Of a stretch of DNA of 64,000 bases, positions 8,606 to 18,900 are shown piece by piece. Position numbers and translations under genes: made by a program. The notes beneath the pieces are model-generated. The model was not told the DNA's origin. It ran no database searches and saw only the letters and a program-made list of their open reading frames with translations. Source of the stretch: Arthrobacter sp. StoSoilB20 (GTDB lineage: Bacteria > Actinomycetota > Actinomycetes > Actinomycetales > Micrococcaceae); assembly GCF_019977295.1 (NCBI RefSeq), contig NZ_AP024651.1:1922001-1986000 (forward strand), given 5' to 3'. Each line of letters begins with the position of its first letter. Within the stretch, counting starts at the first letter, position 1.

Positions 8606-9970
8606 GTGACCACTTCTTCGGATACCTCCGCCCGCCCCGCCGCTTCCCTCGATTTCCGAAGCATCGATCTCCGGGGCCGCCGCCTCTCTTTGGCTGAACT
8701 GCGTGCCGCCGTTCCCAGGGCCCGTCATCAGACTATGGCCGACGCCGAGCAGAAGGTCCAGGACATCATTGCAGCCGTCCGCAGCCGCGGCTTTGCTGCC
8801 CTCACGGAGCTGGCGCAGAAATTCGACGGCGTAGAACAGTCGCACCCGCGTGTTCCGGCTGAAGCGCTGGCCCAGGCACTGGCCGAGCTGGACCCTGCAG
8901 TCCGGGCGGCACTGGAAGAGTCCATCAGCCGTGCCCGGCAGTTTGCAGAGCAGCAGCGCCCGGCCAATGTCGATGTTGCCTTGGCCGATGGTGCCGTGGT
9001 CAGCCAGAATTGGATTCCGGTGGGCCGCGTCGGGCTCTATGTGCCCGGGGGCCTGGCTCCCTTGGCTTCCTCCGTGATCATGAACGTGGTGCCCGCAGTA
9101 GCGGCAGGCGTCGAATCCATCGCGTTGGCTTCTCCTCCGCAGAAGGACTTTGGCGGCCTGCCCCACCCCACCATCCTTGCCGCTGCGCAGCTGCTGGGAA
9201 TTGACGAGGTTTACGCCATCGGTGGAGCACAGGCGATCGTTTCCTTCGCCTACGGCATTCCGGGTTCCGCTGATGAGCTGCCCATCGAACCCGTGGATGT
9301 TGTAACCGGCCCGGGAAACATCTTTGTTGCCACAGCCAAGAGGCTCGTCAAGGGAGTGGTGGGCATCGATTCGGAGGCCGGAACTACCGAGATTGCCATC
9401 CTGGCGGATTCCAGCGCGCAGGCCCCCCTCGTCGCGGCCGACCTCATCAGCCAGGCAGAACACGATCCCAAGGCAGCTTCAGTCCTGGTGACGGACTCAG
9501 CAGAGCTGGCCGACGCCGTCGTGCGTGAATTGACGGCACAGGCCGCAGCCACCAAGCACAGTGCGCGCGTTCTCGAAGCGTTGTCGGGACCCCAGTCAGG
9601 GGTGGTGCTGGTTGATGATCTCGACCAAGGCATCGCAGTGTGCAACGCCTATGCCGCTGAACACCTGGAAATCATGACGGCGGATGCTGCGGCTGTTGCG
9701 TCGCGGATCCGCAATGCCGGCGCCATCTTTGTGGGGGACTACAGCCCGGTAAGCCTCGGAGACTACTGCGCAGGATCCAACCACGTCCTGCCAACCAGCG
9801 GGACGGCGGCTTTCTCTTCGGGCCTGAATGTCACTACTTTCCTCCGCGCCGTGCAGGTCATCAACTACGACCGCACGGCATTGGAGCAGGTCAGCGGACA
9901 CATCGTCAGTTTGTCCCGTGCTGAGGACCTTCCCGGCCACGGGGACGCCGTACGTATCCGCTTCGCCTAA
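8606..9970 (+). CDS. hisD: Histidinol dehydrogenase
   Basis: 454 residues. It performs the last two steps of histidine synthesis, L-histidinol to L-histidine, with NAD and zinc. Visible family features are [30 protein letters not shown], the [12 protein letters not shown] segment and the signature region [35 protein letters not shown]. The N-terminal 20 residues extend slightly beyond the usual length. The start GTG has no ribosome site; TAAAAT (8594-8599), which overlaps the upstream stop, is six bases away, suggesting leaderless transcription. No other his genes are in the window. Confidence 0.95.
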   Translation: MTTSSDTSARPAASLDFRSIDLRGRRLSLAELRAAVPRARHQTMADAEQKVQDIIAAVRSRGFAALTELAQKFDGVEQSHPRVPAEALAQALAELDPAVRAALEESISRARQFAEQQRPANVDVALADGAVVSQNWIPVGRVGLYVPGGLAPLASSVIMNVVPAVAAGVESIALASPPQKDFGGLPHPTILAAAQLLGIDEVYAIGGAQAIVSFAYGIPGSADELPIEPVDVVTGPGNIFVATAKRLVKGVVGIDSEAGTTEIAILADSSAQAPLVAADLISQAEHDPKAASVLVTDSAELADAVVRELTAQAAATKHSARVLEALSGPQSGVVLVDDLDQGIAVCNAYAAEHLEIMTADAAAVASRIRNAGAIFVGDYSPVSLGDYCAGSNHVLPTSGTAAFSSGLNVTTFLRAVQVINYDRTALEQVSGHIVSLSRAEDLPGHGDAVRIRFA

Positions 9971-9978
9971 GCGCTCAA

Positions 9979-10016
9979 CCACTACATATACGGGTGCCTA
10001 CCGCTACATATAGTAG
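9979..10016 (+). promoter_or_regulatory. Two NrdR-box-like sites upstream of nrdR
   Basis: CTACATATA occurs at 9982-9990 and again at 10004-10012, 22 bases (about two helical turns) apart. Aligned to the NrdR-box consensus ACACWATATATWGTGT, the 16-mers at 9979-9994 and 10001-10016 each match about 11 positions. They sit directly upstream of the predicted nrdR -35 element, which fits autoregulation by NrdR. The match is imperfect and the binding call is inference. Confidence 0.6.
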
Positions 10017-10024
10017 TTACACGC

Positions 10025-10054
10025 TTGTCATTAGGGTGTGAACGACCGTAAACT
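10025..10054 (+). promoter_or_regulatory. nrdR promoter
   Basis: TTGTCA (10025-10030) and TAAACT (10049-10054) are separated by 18 bases. The predicted start, about 10061, lies inside the left arm of the next hairpin, so the nrdR transcript would not contain the full terminator stem. Confidence 0.6.
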
Positions 10055-10085
10055 GGTGCCGGAAGTGAAACTTCCGGCACCTTTT
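10055..10085 (+). terminator. Terminator of hisD
   Basis: Perfect 11-bp stem GGTGCCGGAAG/CTTCCGGCACC with loop TGAAA, followed by TTTT. It lies 85 bases after hisD and 59 bases before nrdR. Confidence 0.85.
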
Positions 10086-10143
10086 GCGTTCCCGCGACCC
10101 GCAGGGCGATATTCCATGCCGGAACTGTCAGGGGAGGCCCAGC

Positions 10144-10650
10144 GTGTATTGTCCGTTCTGCCGGAATCCCGACTCCCGCGTCGTTGACAGCCGCATGGCC
10201 GACGACGGCTCTTCCATCCGTCGACGCCGTCAATGCCCCGAGTGCGGACGCCGCTTCACCACTGTGGAGACCACCAGCCTGTCCGTCATTAAACGCTCCG
10301 GGGTCGGCGAGCCGTTCAGCCGGATCAAGGTCATCAGTGGTGTCCGCAAGGCATGCCAGGGACGTCCCGTCACCGAGGACGACCTCGCCATGCTGGCGCA
10401 GGAAGTCGAAGAGAACATACGTTCGTCCGGGGCGGCCGAAATTGACGCGCACGAGGTTGGCCTTGCCATTCTCGGCCCGCTTAGGAAGCTGGATGAAGTG
10501 GCCTACCTGCGCTTCGCCAGTGTCTACCAGGCGTTTGAGTCCTTGGAAGATTTCGAATCCGCCATCTCGCTGCTTCGGCACGAACATGCAGAACACGCCA
10601 AAGCCGGCGCCAAGGAATCAACAACGGGCTCGGAAAAGAGCCAACTCTAG
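10144..10650 (+). CDS. nrdR: Transcriptional repressor NrdR
   Basis: 168 residues from GTG 10144, set by GGGGAGG six bases upstream and by the conserved N-terminus YCPFC. The zinc ribbon uses C3, C6, C31 and C34 ([16 protein letters not shown] ... [12 protein letters not shown]). The ATP-cone follows (about 46-136), with [29 protein letters not shown]. NrdR senses ATP/dATP and represses ribonucleotide reductase genes through NrdR boxes. Candidate boxes precede its own gene. No nrd reductase gene lies in this window. The C-terminal tail (about 145-168) is hydrophilic and variable. Confidence 0.96.
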   Translation: MYCPFCRNPDSRVVDSRMADDGSSIRRRRQCPECGRRFTTVETTSLSVIKRSGVGEPFSRIKVISGVRKACQGRPVTEDDLAMLAQEVEENIRSSGAAEIDAHEVGLAILGPLRKLDEVAYLRFASVYQAFESLEDFESAISLLRHEHAEHAKAGAKESTTGSEKSQL

Positions 10651-10652
10651 CT

Positions 10653-10691
10653 CCGGTGGCGGTGTGGAGGGGAAGCCGCACCCGCCACCGG
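10653..10691 (+). terminator. Convergent hairpin between nrdR and SDR gene
   Basis: Ten-base stem CCGGTGGCGG/CCGCCACCGG around a 19-base loop, directly after the nrdR stop and before the SDR stop on the other strand. It could serve both directions; no T-run. Confidence 0.55.
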
Positions 10692-10702
10692 CACACTGGT
10701 GG

Positions 10703-11470
10703 TCAGCGTCCTCCTGAGACGGGGAGCACCGCGCCGGTGATGTAGCCGGCTTCGGCGGACATCAGCCACAGAACGGCCGCCGCCACCTCTTCGGGCTCGG
10801 CCCCACGCCCCATGGGGATGGTGGGGTTCAGTCTTTCCACCCGGTCCGGCATGCCGGCGGCAGCATGCAATCCGGTGTTGGTGCTTCCGGGAGCCACGGC
10901 ATTGACCCGAATGCCCTGCTGGGCCACCTCGGCCGCCAAACCAACGGTGAGGACATCCACGGCGCCCTTGGTGGCAGCGTAGTGGACCCAGGTTCCGGAG
11001 GAGCCGGCTTTGGTGGCAGTAGAGGAAATATTGACGATTGACCCGCCGCTGCCGCCGTGGTCCGTGGAGAGTCGCCGCACCGCTTCCTGGCACATGTGGA
11101 TCATTCCTGACACGTTGACGTCCACCACCCGTTGAACGGTTTCTGCCGGTACCTCCACCAAGGCGCCGATCAGGTTGCCGGTAATGGCCGCGTTGTTGAT
11201 GACCGCAGTCACTTGACCCAGGCCTGCAGCCTGGTCGAATAAGCGCACGACGTCGGCAGGCCGGCTGACGTCCGCCTGGACGGCCAGTGCCTGGCCACCC
11301 AGGTCGATGATGTCATTGGCAACGGTTTCAGCGCCGGTCCTGTCTTCGGAGTAGTTGACAACTACTGCGTATCCGGCCCGCGCCGCAGCGTGGGCTACGG
11401 CTGCACCGATGCCCCTGCTTGCTCCCGTAACAACTGCCGTCCCGGGTTTCGGAACCGGGCCCCCTACCAT
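10703..11470 (-). CDS. SDR-family NAD(P)-dependent oxidoreductase
   Basis: 255 residues from ATG 11470. This is a classical short-chain dehydrogenase: cofactor motif TGASRGIG (15-22), NNAAITG, catalytic Ser in NISSTATKAG, and YAATK providing the Tyr/Lys pair. The C-terminal GYITGAVLPVSGG is typical of FabG-like members. Its arginine at TGASRG and NYSED after beta-2 suggest NADP preference. The substrate is unknown. It starts 7 bases after the ppgK stop, so it is the third gene of a map-ppgK-SDR unit. Confidence 0.88.
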   Translation of the reverse strand: MVGGPVPKPGTAVVTGASRGIGAAVAHAAARAGYAVVVNYSEDRTGAETVANDIIDLGGQALAVQADVSRPADVVRLFDQAAGLGQVTAVINNAAITGNLIGALVEVPAETVQRVVDVNVSGMIHMCQEAVRRLSTDHGGSGGSIVNISSTATKAGSSGTWVHYAATKGAVDVLTVGLAAEVAQQGIRVNAVAPGSTNTGLHAAAGMPDRVERLNPTIPMGRGAEPEEVAAAVLWLMSAEAGYITGAVLPVSGGR

Positions 11471-11477
11471 CCGGGGC

Positions 11478-12296
11478 CTACTTGGCGAGCTTGTGGTGCA
11501 AGGCGACCTCAAGCGCCGCTCCGACAATACCGGCGTCGTTCTTCAACTTTGCGGTGACGATCTTGGTGCGCAGGTCAAGGTGCGGGAAGTACTCGTCGGA
11601 CCGCTTGGAAATGCCGCCACCGACAATGAAGAGTTCGGGAGAGAACAGGAACTCAACATGCTGGAGGTAGCGGTTGAGCAGGACGCCGTACTCGTCCCAG
11701 CTCAGGCCGTCGCGTTCGCGGGCCACAGCGGAGGCCTTGGTTTCGGCGTCGTGTCCGTCTACCTCAATGTGGCCAAGTTCGGCGTTGGGGACCAGTTGTC
11801 CGTTGAAGATGAAAGCCGACCCGATGCCGGTTCCCAGAGTGATGACCAGGACGGTTCCGTCAATGCCCTCGCCGGCCCCGTAGCGGGCTTCAGCCAGGCC
11901 GGCCGCGTCGGCGTCGTTGATGACCTCAACGGGCCGCCCAAGGCGCTTGGTGAACGTCCCGTCAATATCAGTTCCGAGCCACGTTTTGTCCACGTTGGCA
12001 GCTGAATTAACCACGCCATGCTGGATGATGCCGGGAAAGGTCACGCCCACTGGAGAGTCGGCGGCAGGGGCTTCGGGACGGCTGGAGAGTTCCTCCACGA
12101 TCTGGGCGACAACCTCGGCTACGGCCTCGGGAGTGGCAGGCTGGGGAGTGGGGACCCGGAAACGGTCACCGATCAGCTTGCCCTTCTTGAGGTCGACAAT
12201 GCCGCCTTTGATGCCGGTGCCGCCGATGTCGATACCGATCAGCGGTGCGTTCTTGTGGGTCTTCTCATCCTTCTTGGACAATGCAATTCCGATCAT
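11478..12296 (-). CDS. ppgK: Polyphosphate glucokinase (ROK family)
   Basis: 272 residues. The enzyme phosphorylates glucose using inorganic polyphosphate or ATP. The phosphate-binding motif [18 protein letters not shown] is at about 19-36. [31 protein letters not shown] and [16 protein letters not shown] are strongly PPGK-like, and the protein is shorter than ordinary ROK kinases and lacks the ROK zinc cluster. No clear ribosome site precedes ATG 12296; TTG 12278 is another possible start, since homology begins near [17 protein letters not shown]. It lies 56 bases after map on the same strand. Confidence 0.92.
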   Translation of the reverse strand: MIGIALSKKDEKTHKNAPLIGIDIGGTGIKGGIVDLKKGKLIGDRFRVPTPQPATPEAVAEVVAQIVEELSSRPEAPAADSPVGVTFPGIIQHGVVNSAANVDKTWLGTDIDGTFTKRLGRPVEVINDADAAGLAEARYGAGEGIDGTVLVITLGTGIGSAFIFNGQLVPNAELGHIEVDGHDAETKASAVARERDGLSWDEYGVLLNRYLQHVEFLFSPELFIVGGGISKRSDEYFPHLDLRTKIVTAKLKNDAGIVGAALEVALHHKLAK

Positions 12297-12352
12297 GGCA
12301 GGAGGGGATGGGCATGGCGCAGCCGCCCGGGCTGCTGGACCTTCCGAAGGGT

Positions 12353-13231
12353 TCAGGGAAGGGTAAGGATTTCCGCGCCGGTCTCTGTGACCAGCAGGGT
12401 GTGTTCGAACTGGGCCGTGCGCTTGTGGTCTTTGGTGACGACCGTCCAGTCGTCCGCCCACATATCCCATTCGATGGTGCCGAGGGTCAGCATGGGTTCG
12501 ATGGTGAAGACCATGCCTGCCTCGATCACGGTGTTGTACGCCGGGGCTGCGTCGTAATGCGGGATGATGAGGCCCGTATGGAAGGCCTCACCCACGCCGT
12601 GGCCCGTGAAGTCCCGAACAACGCCATAGCCGAAGCGTTTGGCGTAGGACTGGATGGCACGGCCGATTACGTTGATTTCGCGGCCCGGGGCCACGGCCTT
12701 GATGGCCCGGTTGAGCGACTCCTGCGTACGCTCAACCAGCAGACGGGATTCCTCATCCACGTCGCCAACCAGGAAAGTGTAATTGGTGTCCCCATGGACG
12801 CCGTTGATGAAAGCTGTGATGTCAATGTTCAGGATGTCGCCGTCCTGTATGACAGTGGAGTCCGGGATCCCGTGGCAAATGACCTCGTTGAGGGAAGAGC
12901 AGAGGGATTTGGGAAAACCGCGGTAACCGAGTGTCGACGGGTAAGCCTTGTGGTCGAGGAGGAACTCATGCCCGACCTTGTCCAGGTGGTCGGTGGTGAC
13001 ACCGGGTTGGATGTGCTTGCCGACCTCCACGATGGCCTGCGCTGCGATCCGCCCCGCAATCCGGATCTTCTCAATGGTCTCCGGTGACTTCACCTCGGAG
13101 CCCGTGAACCTGGCAGGTGCCTTCTTGCCGACGTACTCGGGCCGCGGAATGGAAGCCGGGACAGGCCGTTCGGGGCTGATGGTTCCCGGTGTGAGGGCGC
13201 CGATGGGTGCAGTCGAAGCAAGAGAAGGCAT
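12353..13231 (-). CDS. map: Methionine aminopeptidase, type I with N-terminal extension
   Basis: 292 residues. It removes initiator methionine from new proteins. The N-terminal 45 residues contain [16 protein letters not shown], the proline-rich extension typical of actinobacterial type Ic (MapB-like) enzymes. The pita-bread catalytic domain then shows HGIPD, the metal ligands D in [25 protein letters not shown], and the glutamates in FTIEPM and TLLVTETG. The start ATG 13231 has TATGAT six bases upstream and no ribosome site, predicting a leaderless message. An in-frame ATG at 13276 would skip this signal and is rejected. Confidence 0.95.
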   Translation of the reverse strand: MPSLASTAPIGALTPGTISPERPVPASIPRPEYVGKKAPARFTGSEVKSPETIEKIRIAGRIAAQAIVEVGKHIQPGVTTDHLDKVGHEFLLDHKAYPSTLGYRGFPKSLCSSLNEVICHGIPDSTVIQDGDILNIDITAFINGVHGDTNYTFLVGDVDEESRLLVERTQESLNRAIKAVAPGREINVIGRAIQSYAKRFGYGVVRDFTGHGVGEAFHTGLIIPHYDAAPAYNTVIEAGMVFTIEPMLTLGTIEWDMWADDWTVVTKDHKRTAQFEHTLLVTETGAEILTLP

Positions 13232-13339
13232 AGATTGATCATATAAGGCACACAAGAGACGTAAGTAACAAAGCATGGTTGGGTTCCTGCGACCCCGCCA
13301 AAGTTACGCGTCCGGCCCACCCAGGATCGAGGAGGAGAC

Positions 13340-13504
13340 GTGACGGAGTACTGGTACAACGTCAAGACGCATCAGATCGAAGAGGACGCCATGTCCGATT
13401 GGTCCCAGCTGATTGGACCCTATAAAACCAGGGAAGAAGCCGAGCACGCCTTGGAAAAGGTCAAAGCCCGCAATGACGCCTGGGACGCCCAGGACGAGGA
13501 CTGA
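13340..13504 (+). CDS. SPOR-like 54-residue protein
   Basis: A 54-residue product too short for many gene callers. GTG 13340 is preceded by GGAGGAGAC (perfect ribosome site). The product begins MTEYWYNVKTHQIEE and has SQLIGPYKTREEAEHALEKVKARNDAWD, an alternating beta/helix layout with the GPYKTREEAEHAL pattern seen in SPOR-like small actinobacterial proteins. It is acidic and ends in DAQDED. Codon use matches neighbouring genes. It lies between divergent map and convergent panB, whose stop is 12 bases past its own. Function unknown. Confidence 0.85.
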   Translation: MTEYWYNVKTHQIEEDAMSDWSQLIGPYKTREEAEHALEKVKARNDAWDAQDED

Positions 13505-13516
13505 CCTGTACGGGGA

Positions 13517-14422
13517 CTAGAAGGAATGCTCAGGTCCGGGGAACTGCCCGGACCTGACGTCCTCCCCGTAGGCGGCAGCGGCGTCGGCCAAAGAAGTGCG
13601 GAGGTCAGCGTATTGCTTGACGAACTTTGCCATTTTGCCTCCGCGCAAACCGGCCATGTCCTGCCACACAAGCACCTGTCCGGTGGTGGTGTTGCCTGCG
13701 CCGATTCCCACGGTGGGTACGCGCAACGCTGCATCCACGGCGGCTGCGGTTTCCGCCGGCACCATTTCCATGAGCACGCTGAAAGCCCCCGCATCCTGCA
13801 AGGCAACAGCATCGTCGATGAGGCGTTGTGCGTCTTCTCCCCGGCCTTGGACCCGGTATCCGCCGAGGGCGTGTTCGCTTTGCGGCGTGAAGCCGATATG
13901 GGCCATGACAGGGATTCCGGCTTGGACCATGGCCTTGACAGTGTCCGCGTAGTAGGCGGTTCCCTCAATTTTGACGGCGTGCGCCAAGCCTTCCTTCAGG
14001 AAGCGGACACCGGTGGCAACTGCCTGTCCCGGGGAGACTTCATAGCTGCCAAAAGGAAGATCGGCCACGATCAGCGCGCGCTTTGCGGCCCGGCTTACGG
14101 CGCGCGTCAGCGGCAGCAGCTCGTCCACGGTGACCGGAAGGCTTGTTTCGTTGCCGTAGACGTTGTTCGACGCTGAATCACCCACGAGGAGGACTTCGAT
14201 TCCTGCCTGGTCGAAGATTTCCGCCGTGTACTGCTCGTAGGCGGTCAGCATGGCGAACCGGGCACCGTTGTCCTTGGCCTGCTGGAGATGGTGGATCCTG
14301 ACCCGGCCGGCAGGCTTTGAGGCCGCCGCGGAGGGTGACGTTGAGGGCGCTGAAGGGCCGGTCCCGTAAGGTGCGGGAACTTCAGCGGGCGTGGTGGACT
14401 CAGGGAGGTTGCTCGGGGCCAT
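13517..14422 (-). CDS. panB: 3-methyl-2-oxobutanoate hydroxymethyltransferase
   Basis: 301 residues. It makes ketopantoate from 3-methyl-2-oxobutanoate and methylene-tetrahydrofolate in pantothenate and CoA synthesis. The (beta/alpha)8 core shows [37 protein letters not shown]-type [35 protein letters not shown] and [22 protein letters not shown]. The first 40 residues are a Pro/Ser/Ala-rich extension not needed for the fold. TAGGCT lies six bases before ATG 14422, so the message is probably leaderless. It is divergent from glnA2; panB is also near glnA2/glnE in mycobacteria. Confidence 0.95.
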   Translation of the reverse strand: MAPSNLPESTTPAEVPAPYGTGPSAPSTSPSAAASKPAGRVRIHHLQQAKDNGARFAMLTAYEQYTAEIFDQAGIEVLLVGDSASNNVYGNETSLPVTVDELLPLTRAVSRAAKRALIVADLPFGSYEVSPGQAVATGVRFLKEGLAHAVKIEGTAYYADTVKAMVQAGIPVMAHIGFTPQSEHALGGYRVQGRGEDAQRLIDDAVALQDAGAFSVLMEMVPAETAAAVDAALRVPTVGIGAGNTTTGQVLVWQDMAGLRGGKMAKFVKQYADLRTSLADAAAAYGEDVRSGQFPGPEHSF

Positions 14423-14612
14423 GGATAGAGCCTAAGCCGTGCCGACGGTGCCTGCCACCAGTGTGTCCGGCGTCACGGAATGTAAACGCTGTGTTACGCG
14501 AAGGTACTGCTGCGGCAATAGCAGCGAACTGTTAGTAGAGTGAAGGCTGAGTTGTCGTGGCTTCAAAGTCTTGGAACAAGCGGCATGGACACTGAATCGG
14601 AAAAGAGGCCCT

Positions 14613-15953
14613 ATGGACCGCCAGCAAGAGTTCGTTCTGCGGACGATCGAAGAGCGTGACGTGCGCTTCGTACGCTTGTGGTTCACCGACGTCGTAGGTT
14701 CCCTTAAGTCGGTGGCGCTTGCGCCCGCCGAGGTCGAAGGCGCCTTTGAAGAAGGCCTTGGTTTTGACGGTTCGGCAATTGAGGGCCTCGCCCGCGTCTT
14801 TGAATCGGACATGCTGGCCCAACCTGACCCGTCCACCTTCCAGATCCTGCCGTGGCGTGGTGAAACAGAGCAGACCTCGCGCATGTTCTGTGACGTCCTG
14901 ACCCCCGATGGCGAGCCGTCGGCCGCTGATCCCCGCAACGTACTGAAACGGACCCTGGCCAAGGCTGCGGACATGGGGTTCACCTGCTACACCCACCCGG
15001 AGATTGAGTTCTACCTCCTCAAGTCCAAGGACCTCGGGCCGGACGGCTCCCCGGTCCCGGTGGACGAGGGAGGCTACTTCGACCACGTTCCAGGCGGCGT
15101 TGCCCAGGACTTCCGCCGCACCGCGGTCACCATGCTCGAATCGGTCGGTATTTCCGTGGAATTCAGCCACCATGAAGGTGGTCCCGGCCAGAACGAGATC
15201 GACCTCCGTTACGCGGATGCGCTGCAGACCGCTGACAACATCATGACGTTCCGTACGGTCATCAAGGAAGTGGCCCTCCAGCAGGGAACCTACGCCACCT
15301 TCATGCCCAAGCCGTTCACCGACCACCCCGGCTCGGGAATGCACACCCACTTCTCCCTGTTCGAGGGCGATACCAACGCGTTCTTTGAAGCGGGCGCCGA
15401 GTTCCAGCTCTCCAAGACGGCACGCCAGTTCATCGCAGGAATCCTGAAGCATGCCCCCGAGTTCACCGCCGTCACCAATCAGTTCGTGAACTCCTACAAG
15501 CGGCTCTGGGGTGGCGGCGAGGCGCCAAGCTACCTGAGCTGGGGACACAACAACCGTTCGGCACTTGTTCGCGTTCCGTTGTACAAGCCCGGCAAGGGCC
15601 AATCGGCGCGCATCGAGTACCGCGGGATCGACTCCGCCACCAACCCCTACCTGGCGTACGCCGTTCTGCTGGGCGCCGGCCTGAAGGGCATCGAGGAAGG
15701 CTACGAACTTCCCGCTGCGGCCGAAGACGACGTGTGGTCGCTGACCACCGCAGAGCGCAGGGCCATGGGCCATGCGCCGTTGCCTGCCAGCCTCCACGAC
15801 GCCATCCGTGCCATGGAGGAATCTGAACTTGTTGCGGAGATCCTGGGCGAACAGGTCTTCGAGCACTTCCTGCGCAACAAGCGCGCGGAATGGCAGGATT
15901 ACCGCCTCCAGGTCACGCCATACGAGTTGCAGCGCAACCTCGGCATTCTGTAG
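14613..15953 (+). CDS. glnA2: Glutamine synthetase type I paralogue GlnA2
   Basis: 446 residues from ATG 14613, with AAGAGG upstream; an in-frame ATG at 14571 has no support. The beta-grasp domain opens with QQEFVLRTIEERDVRFVRLWFTDVVGSLKS. The catalytic domain has FDGSAIEG, EIEFYLL, HHEGGPGQNEIDLRY, GSGMHTHFSLFEG and RIEYRGIDSATNPYLAYA. It is shorter than GlnA1 (474) and lacks the NLYDLPPEE-type adenylylation loop, having YELPAAAEDDVWSL instead. It may not be adenylylated by the neighbouring GlnE. In actinobacteria GlnA2 has lower or alternative (polyamine) substrate activity; which applies here is unknown. glnE starts 9 bases later. Confidence 0.92.
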   Translation: MDRQQEFVLRTIEERDVRFVRLWFTDVVGSLKSVALAPAEVEGAFEEGLGFDGSAIEGLARVFESDMLAQPDPSTFQILPWRGETEQTSRMFCDVLTPDGEPSAADPRNVLKRTLAKAADMGFTCYTHPEIEFYLLKSKDLGPDGSPVPVDEGGYFDHVPGGVAQDFRRTAVTMLESVGISVEFSHHEGGPGQNEIDLRYADALQTADNIMTFRTVIKEVALQQGTYATFMPKPFTDHPGSGMHTHFSLFEGDTNAFFEAGAEFQLSKTARQFIAGILKHAPEFTAVTNQFVNSYKRLWGGGEAPSYLSWGHNNRSALVRVPLYKPGKGQSARIEYRGIDSATNPYLAYAVLLGAGLKGIEEGYELPAAAEDDVWSLTTAERRAMGHAPLPASLHDAIRAMEESELVAEILGEQVFEHFLRNKRAEWQDYRLQVTPYELQRNLGIL

Positions 15954-15962
15954 GCAGGGCCA

Positions 15963-18900
15963 GTGAGCCTCGCACGTCGGCTCATTTCAGCCGGTTTCAG
16001 TGATCTCGAAAAAGCCGAACGGTTCCTTGCAGCCCCCGAACTTGAGGGGATTGACCAGGAATCGCTCTTTGCCGGGCTCTCCATGTCGGCGAGCCCGGAC
16101 ACCGCCCTCCAGTCATTGGTCCGGCTTCTCGAGAAAAACCCCGGGCTGAAGAAACTGGCTGCGGCGGACCAGGACAGCAGCGAGCCCATGTACCGCCTGC
16201 TCGGCGCTTCAGAGGCACTGGGGGAGTTCCTCATGCGCCGGCCCGAGCACTTGGACGTCTTTGATGTCCGCGTCAGCCCGGAGCCTCTCCAGGCCTCCAG
16301 CGAGGAACTCCGGGCAATGCTGCTCCGATCCGTGAAAGCCGAACCTGGAGCCCTGCGCCCAGTGGCGGGGATGACCGGGATGCCTGCCTATGCGGCCCTG
16401 AGGAGTGCTTATCGCCGGGGGCTGACTGAGTTGGCCATCAAGGATCTCTGTGCTGCCTCACCCCAGGACTTCATGCCCTCTGTCGGGGCCGAATTGGCCG
16501 ACCTCGCCGGTGCCGCCATTGAGGCCGCCTTGGCCGTCTCGCGGGCCGAAGCCGCTGGACAGTATGCTGCCGCCGAGATCGCCGACGTCGGCCTTGCCGT
16601 CATGGGCATGGGTAAATGCGGCGCCCGTGAACTGAACTACATTTCCGACGTCGATGTCATTTACGTTATTGAGGCCGGTGAGCTGGAAGACGCCCGGGCA
16701 TCGACCATCGGCACGGCACTGGCATCGGGAATATCCCGGGCAATCTCCTCGTCGGCACCAGAGCCCGGGCTGTGGGAAGTCGATGCCAACCTTCGTCCGG
16801 AGGGAAAGTCCGGGCCACTCGTCCGTACCCTGCCCTCGCACCTGAGCTACTACGCACGCTGGGCCGAAAGCTGGGAGTTCCAGGCGCTGCTCAAGGCGAG
16901 GACCATCGCAGGTGACCGGGAACTGGGCCAGCGCTATGAGAAGGCAGTTGAACCCTTGGTGTGGGCCTCGGCGGGACGCGAGGGGTTCGTCGAATCGGTC
17001 CAGGCGATGCGGCGAAGGGTAACCGACTACATTCCGGCAGCCGAAGAGCAACGCCAGATCAAGCTGGGACGGGGCGGCCTCCGCGATGTGGAGTTCACTG
17101 TCCAGCTGCTGCAGCTGGTCCATGGTAAATCCGACGAGTCGCTCCGGTGCAAGGACACCACTTCGGCCATAGCCGCACTGTCCGCTGGAGGCTACATTGG
17201 CCGCACGGATGCAGCCGCTTTCGACAACGCCTACCGCTACCTCCGCCTGCTGGAGCACCGGATCCAGCTTTTCCAGCTGCGCCGTACCCACCTTATGCCT
17301 GTCACGGAGGATGCCCAGCGGTTCCTTGCCAAAGCTGTCCTGGGACCCTTCTCCATGGAGCGGCCCCACCCTGACCAGCTGATGGCCACCTGGCAGAAAA
17401 CCAAAAAATCCGTGCGGGAGCTTCACGAGCGGATTTTCTACCGCCCCCTGCTCAATACTGCGGCCAAGCTCAGCAGCGAAGACGCCAAGCTCAGCCCCGA
17501 GGCAGCCCAGGGCCGGCTTGCGGCCCTGGGCTACTCGGATCCGCAGGGAGCCATGCGGCACATTGAAGCGCTGACAGCGGGGGTCAGCCGGCGGGCTGCC
17601 TTGCAGCGGCAGCTTCTGCCGATCCTGCTGGGCTGGCTCGCTGATGGCGTGGACCCTGACGCCGGCCTGCTTGCTTTCCGCAGGGTCAGTGAGGCTTTGG
17701 GAACCACTCACTGGTACCTGGGCCTGTTGAGGGATTCCCAAGCCGCGGCAGAACGCCTGTGCCAGGTGTTGGCTAATTCCCGGTTGATCTCGGATCTGTT
17801 GGAAGTTTCCCCGGAATCCGTGGCCTGGCTGGGCAGCGACAAAGAGCTGGTGCCCATCAGCTTCGAAGCCCAATGGCAGGAAATCCAGTCCAAGCTGTCC
17901 CGGCACCCGGATCCCGAAAGTGCCATGAGGCTCATCCGCTTGATCCGGCGCCGCGAAATCCTGCGGACAGCGATTGCCGACAGCTCCGGATTGCTGGACC
18001 AGGATGCAGTGGGACTTGCTTTGGCCGAGACGGATCGTGCCGCCGTTCTAGGGGCATTGCACGTGGCGGAAGCCGTGATTGCCTCCGATGGACCACTCAA
18101 AACGGATGTCCTGGTGGTGGCCATGGGGCGTCAGGGGGGACGGGAGATCGGCTACGGCTCGGACGCGGACGTCATCTACGTGCATCGTGCCCGGCCCGGG
18201 TTTTCCGAGGCAGAAGCCCAGGAGCAGGCGACGGCGATCGTCGCCAAAGTTTCCAGCTTCCTCACCCAGCCACTCAAGCCGGCGATCATGGCCGAAAGGG
18301 TCCTCATGGTAGACGCGGACCTGCGGCCAGAGGGAAAGAACGGCGCAATGGTCCGCTCGCTGGAGTCGTATTCGGAGTACTACCGCCGCTGGTCGCTGAT
18401 CTGGGAGGCCCAGGCACTGCTGCGGGCGCGCCCCATGGCTGGTTCCGACGAGCTGGCTGCCGATTTCCTCAAGCTCATCGATCCGATCCGCTACCCCCGG
18501 GAACTGGCGGAACAGGATGTCCGGGAAGTCCGTCGGATCAAGGCACGCGTTGAATCAGAGCGGCTGCCACGTGGCGCTGATCCTGCGCGTCACGTCAAGC
18601 TTGGACGCGGTGGGCTCAGTGACGTCGAATGGCTGGTCCAGTTGCTTCAACTGCAGCACGCAGGCAAGCATGTGGAACTCCGCACCACTTCCACCCTTGA
18701 AGCCCTCGAAGCGGCGGAAAAGCTGGACTTCATCAGTCACGATGACGCCGCACTTCTGCGGGACGCGTGGAGCTTTGCCAGCCGGATCCGTTCAGCGAAT
18801 GTGATCGTCACCGGACGGGCTTCGGACCTCCTGCCCTCATCCCGGAAAGACCTTGAAGCTGCAGCGCGATGGTGTGGGTATGCTCCCGGACATGCGGGCC

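Noticed and set aside
14480..14520. Possible GlnR-like site before glnA2 (TGTAAACGCTGTGTTACG)
   Set aside because: It is an inverted pair rather than the direct GTnAC-n6-GAAAC layout, and does not match the consensus.
16458..17906. 482-codon minus-strand frame opposite glnE
   Set aside because: Antisense of a well-conserved gene, no motifs.
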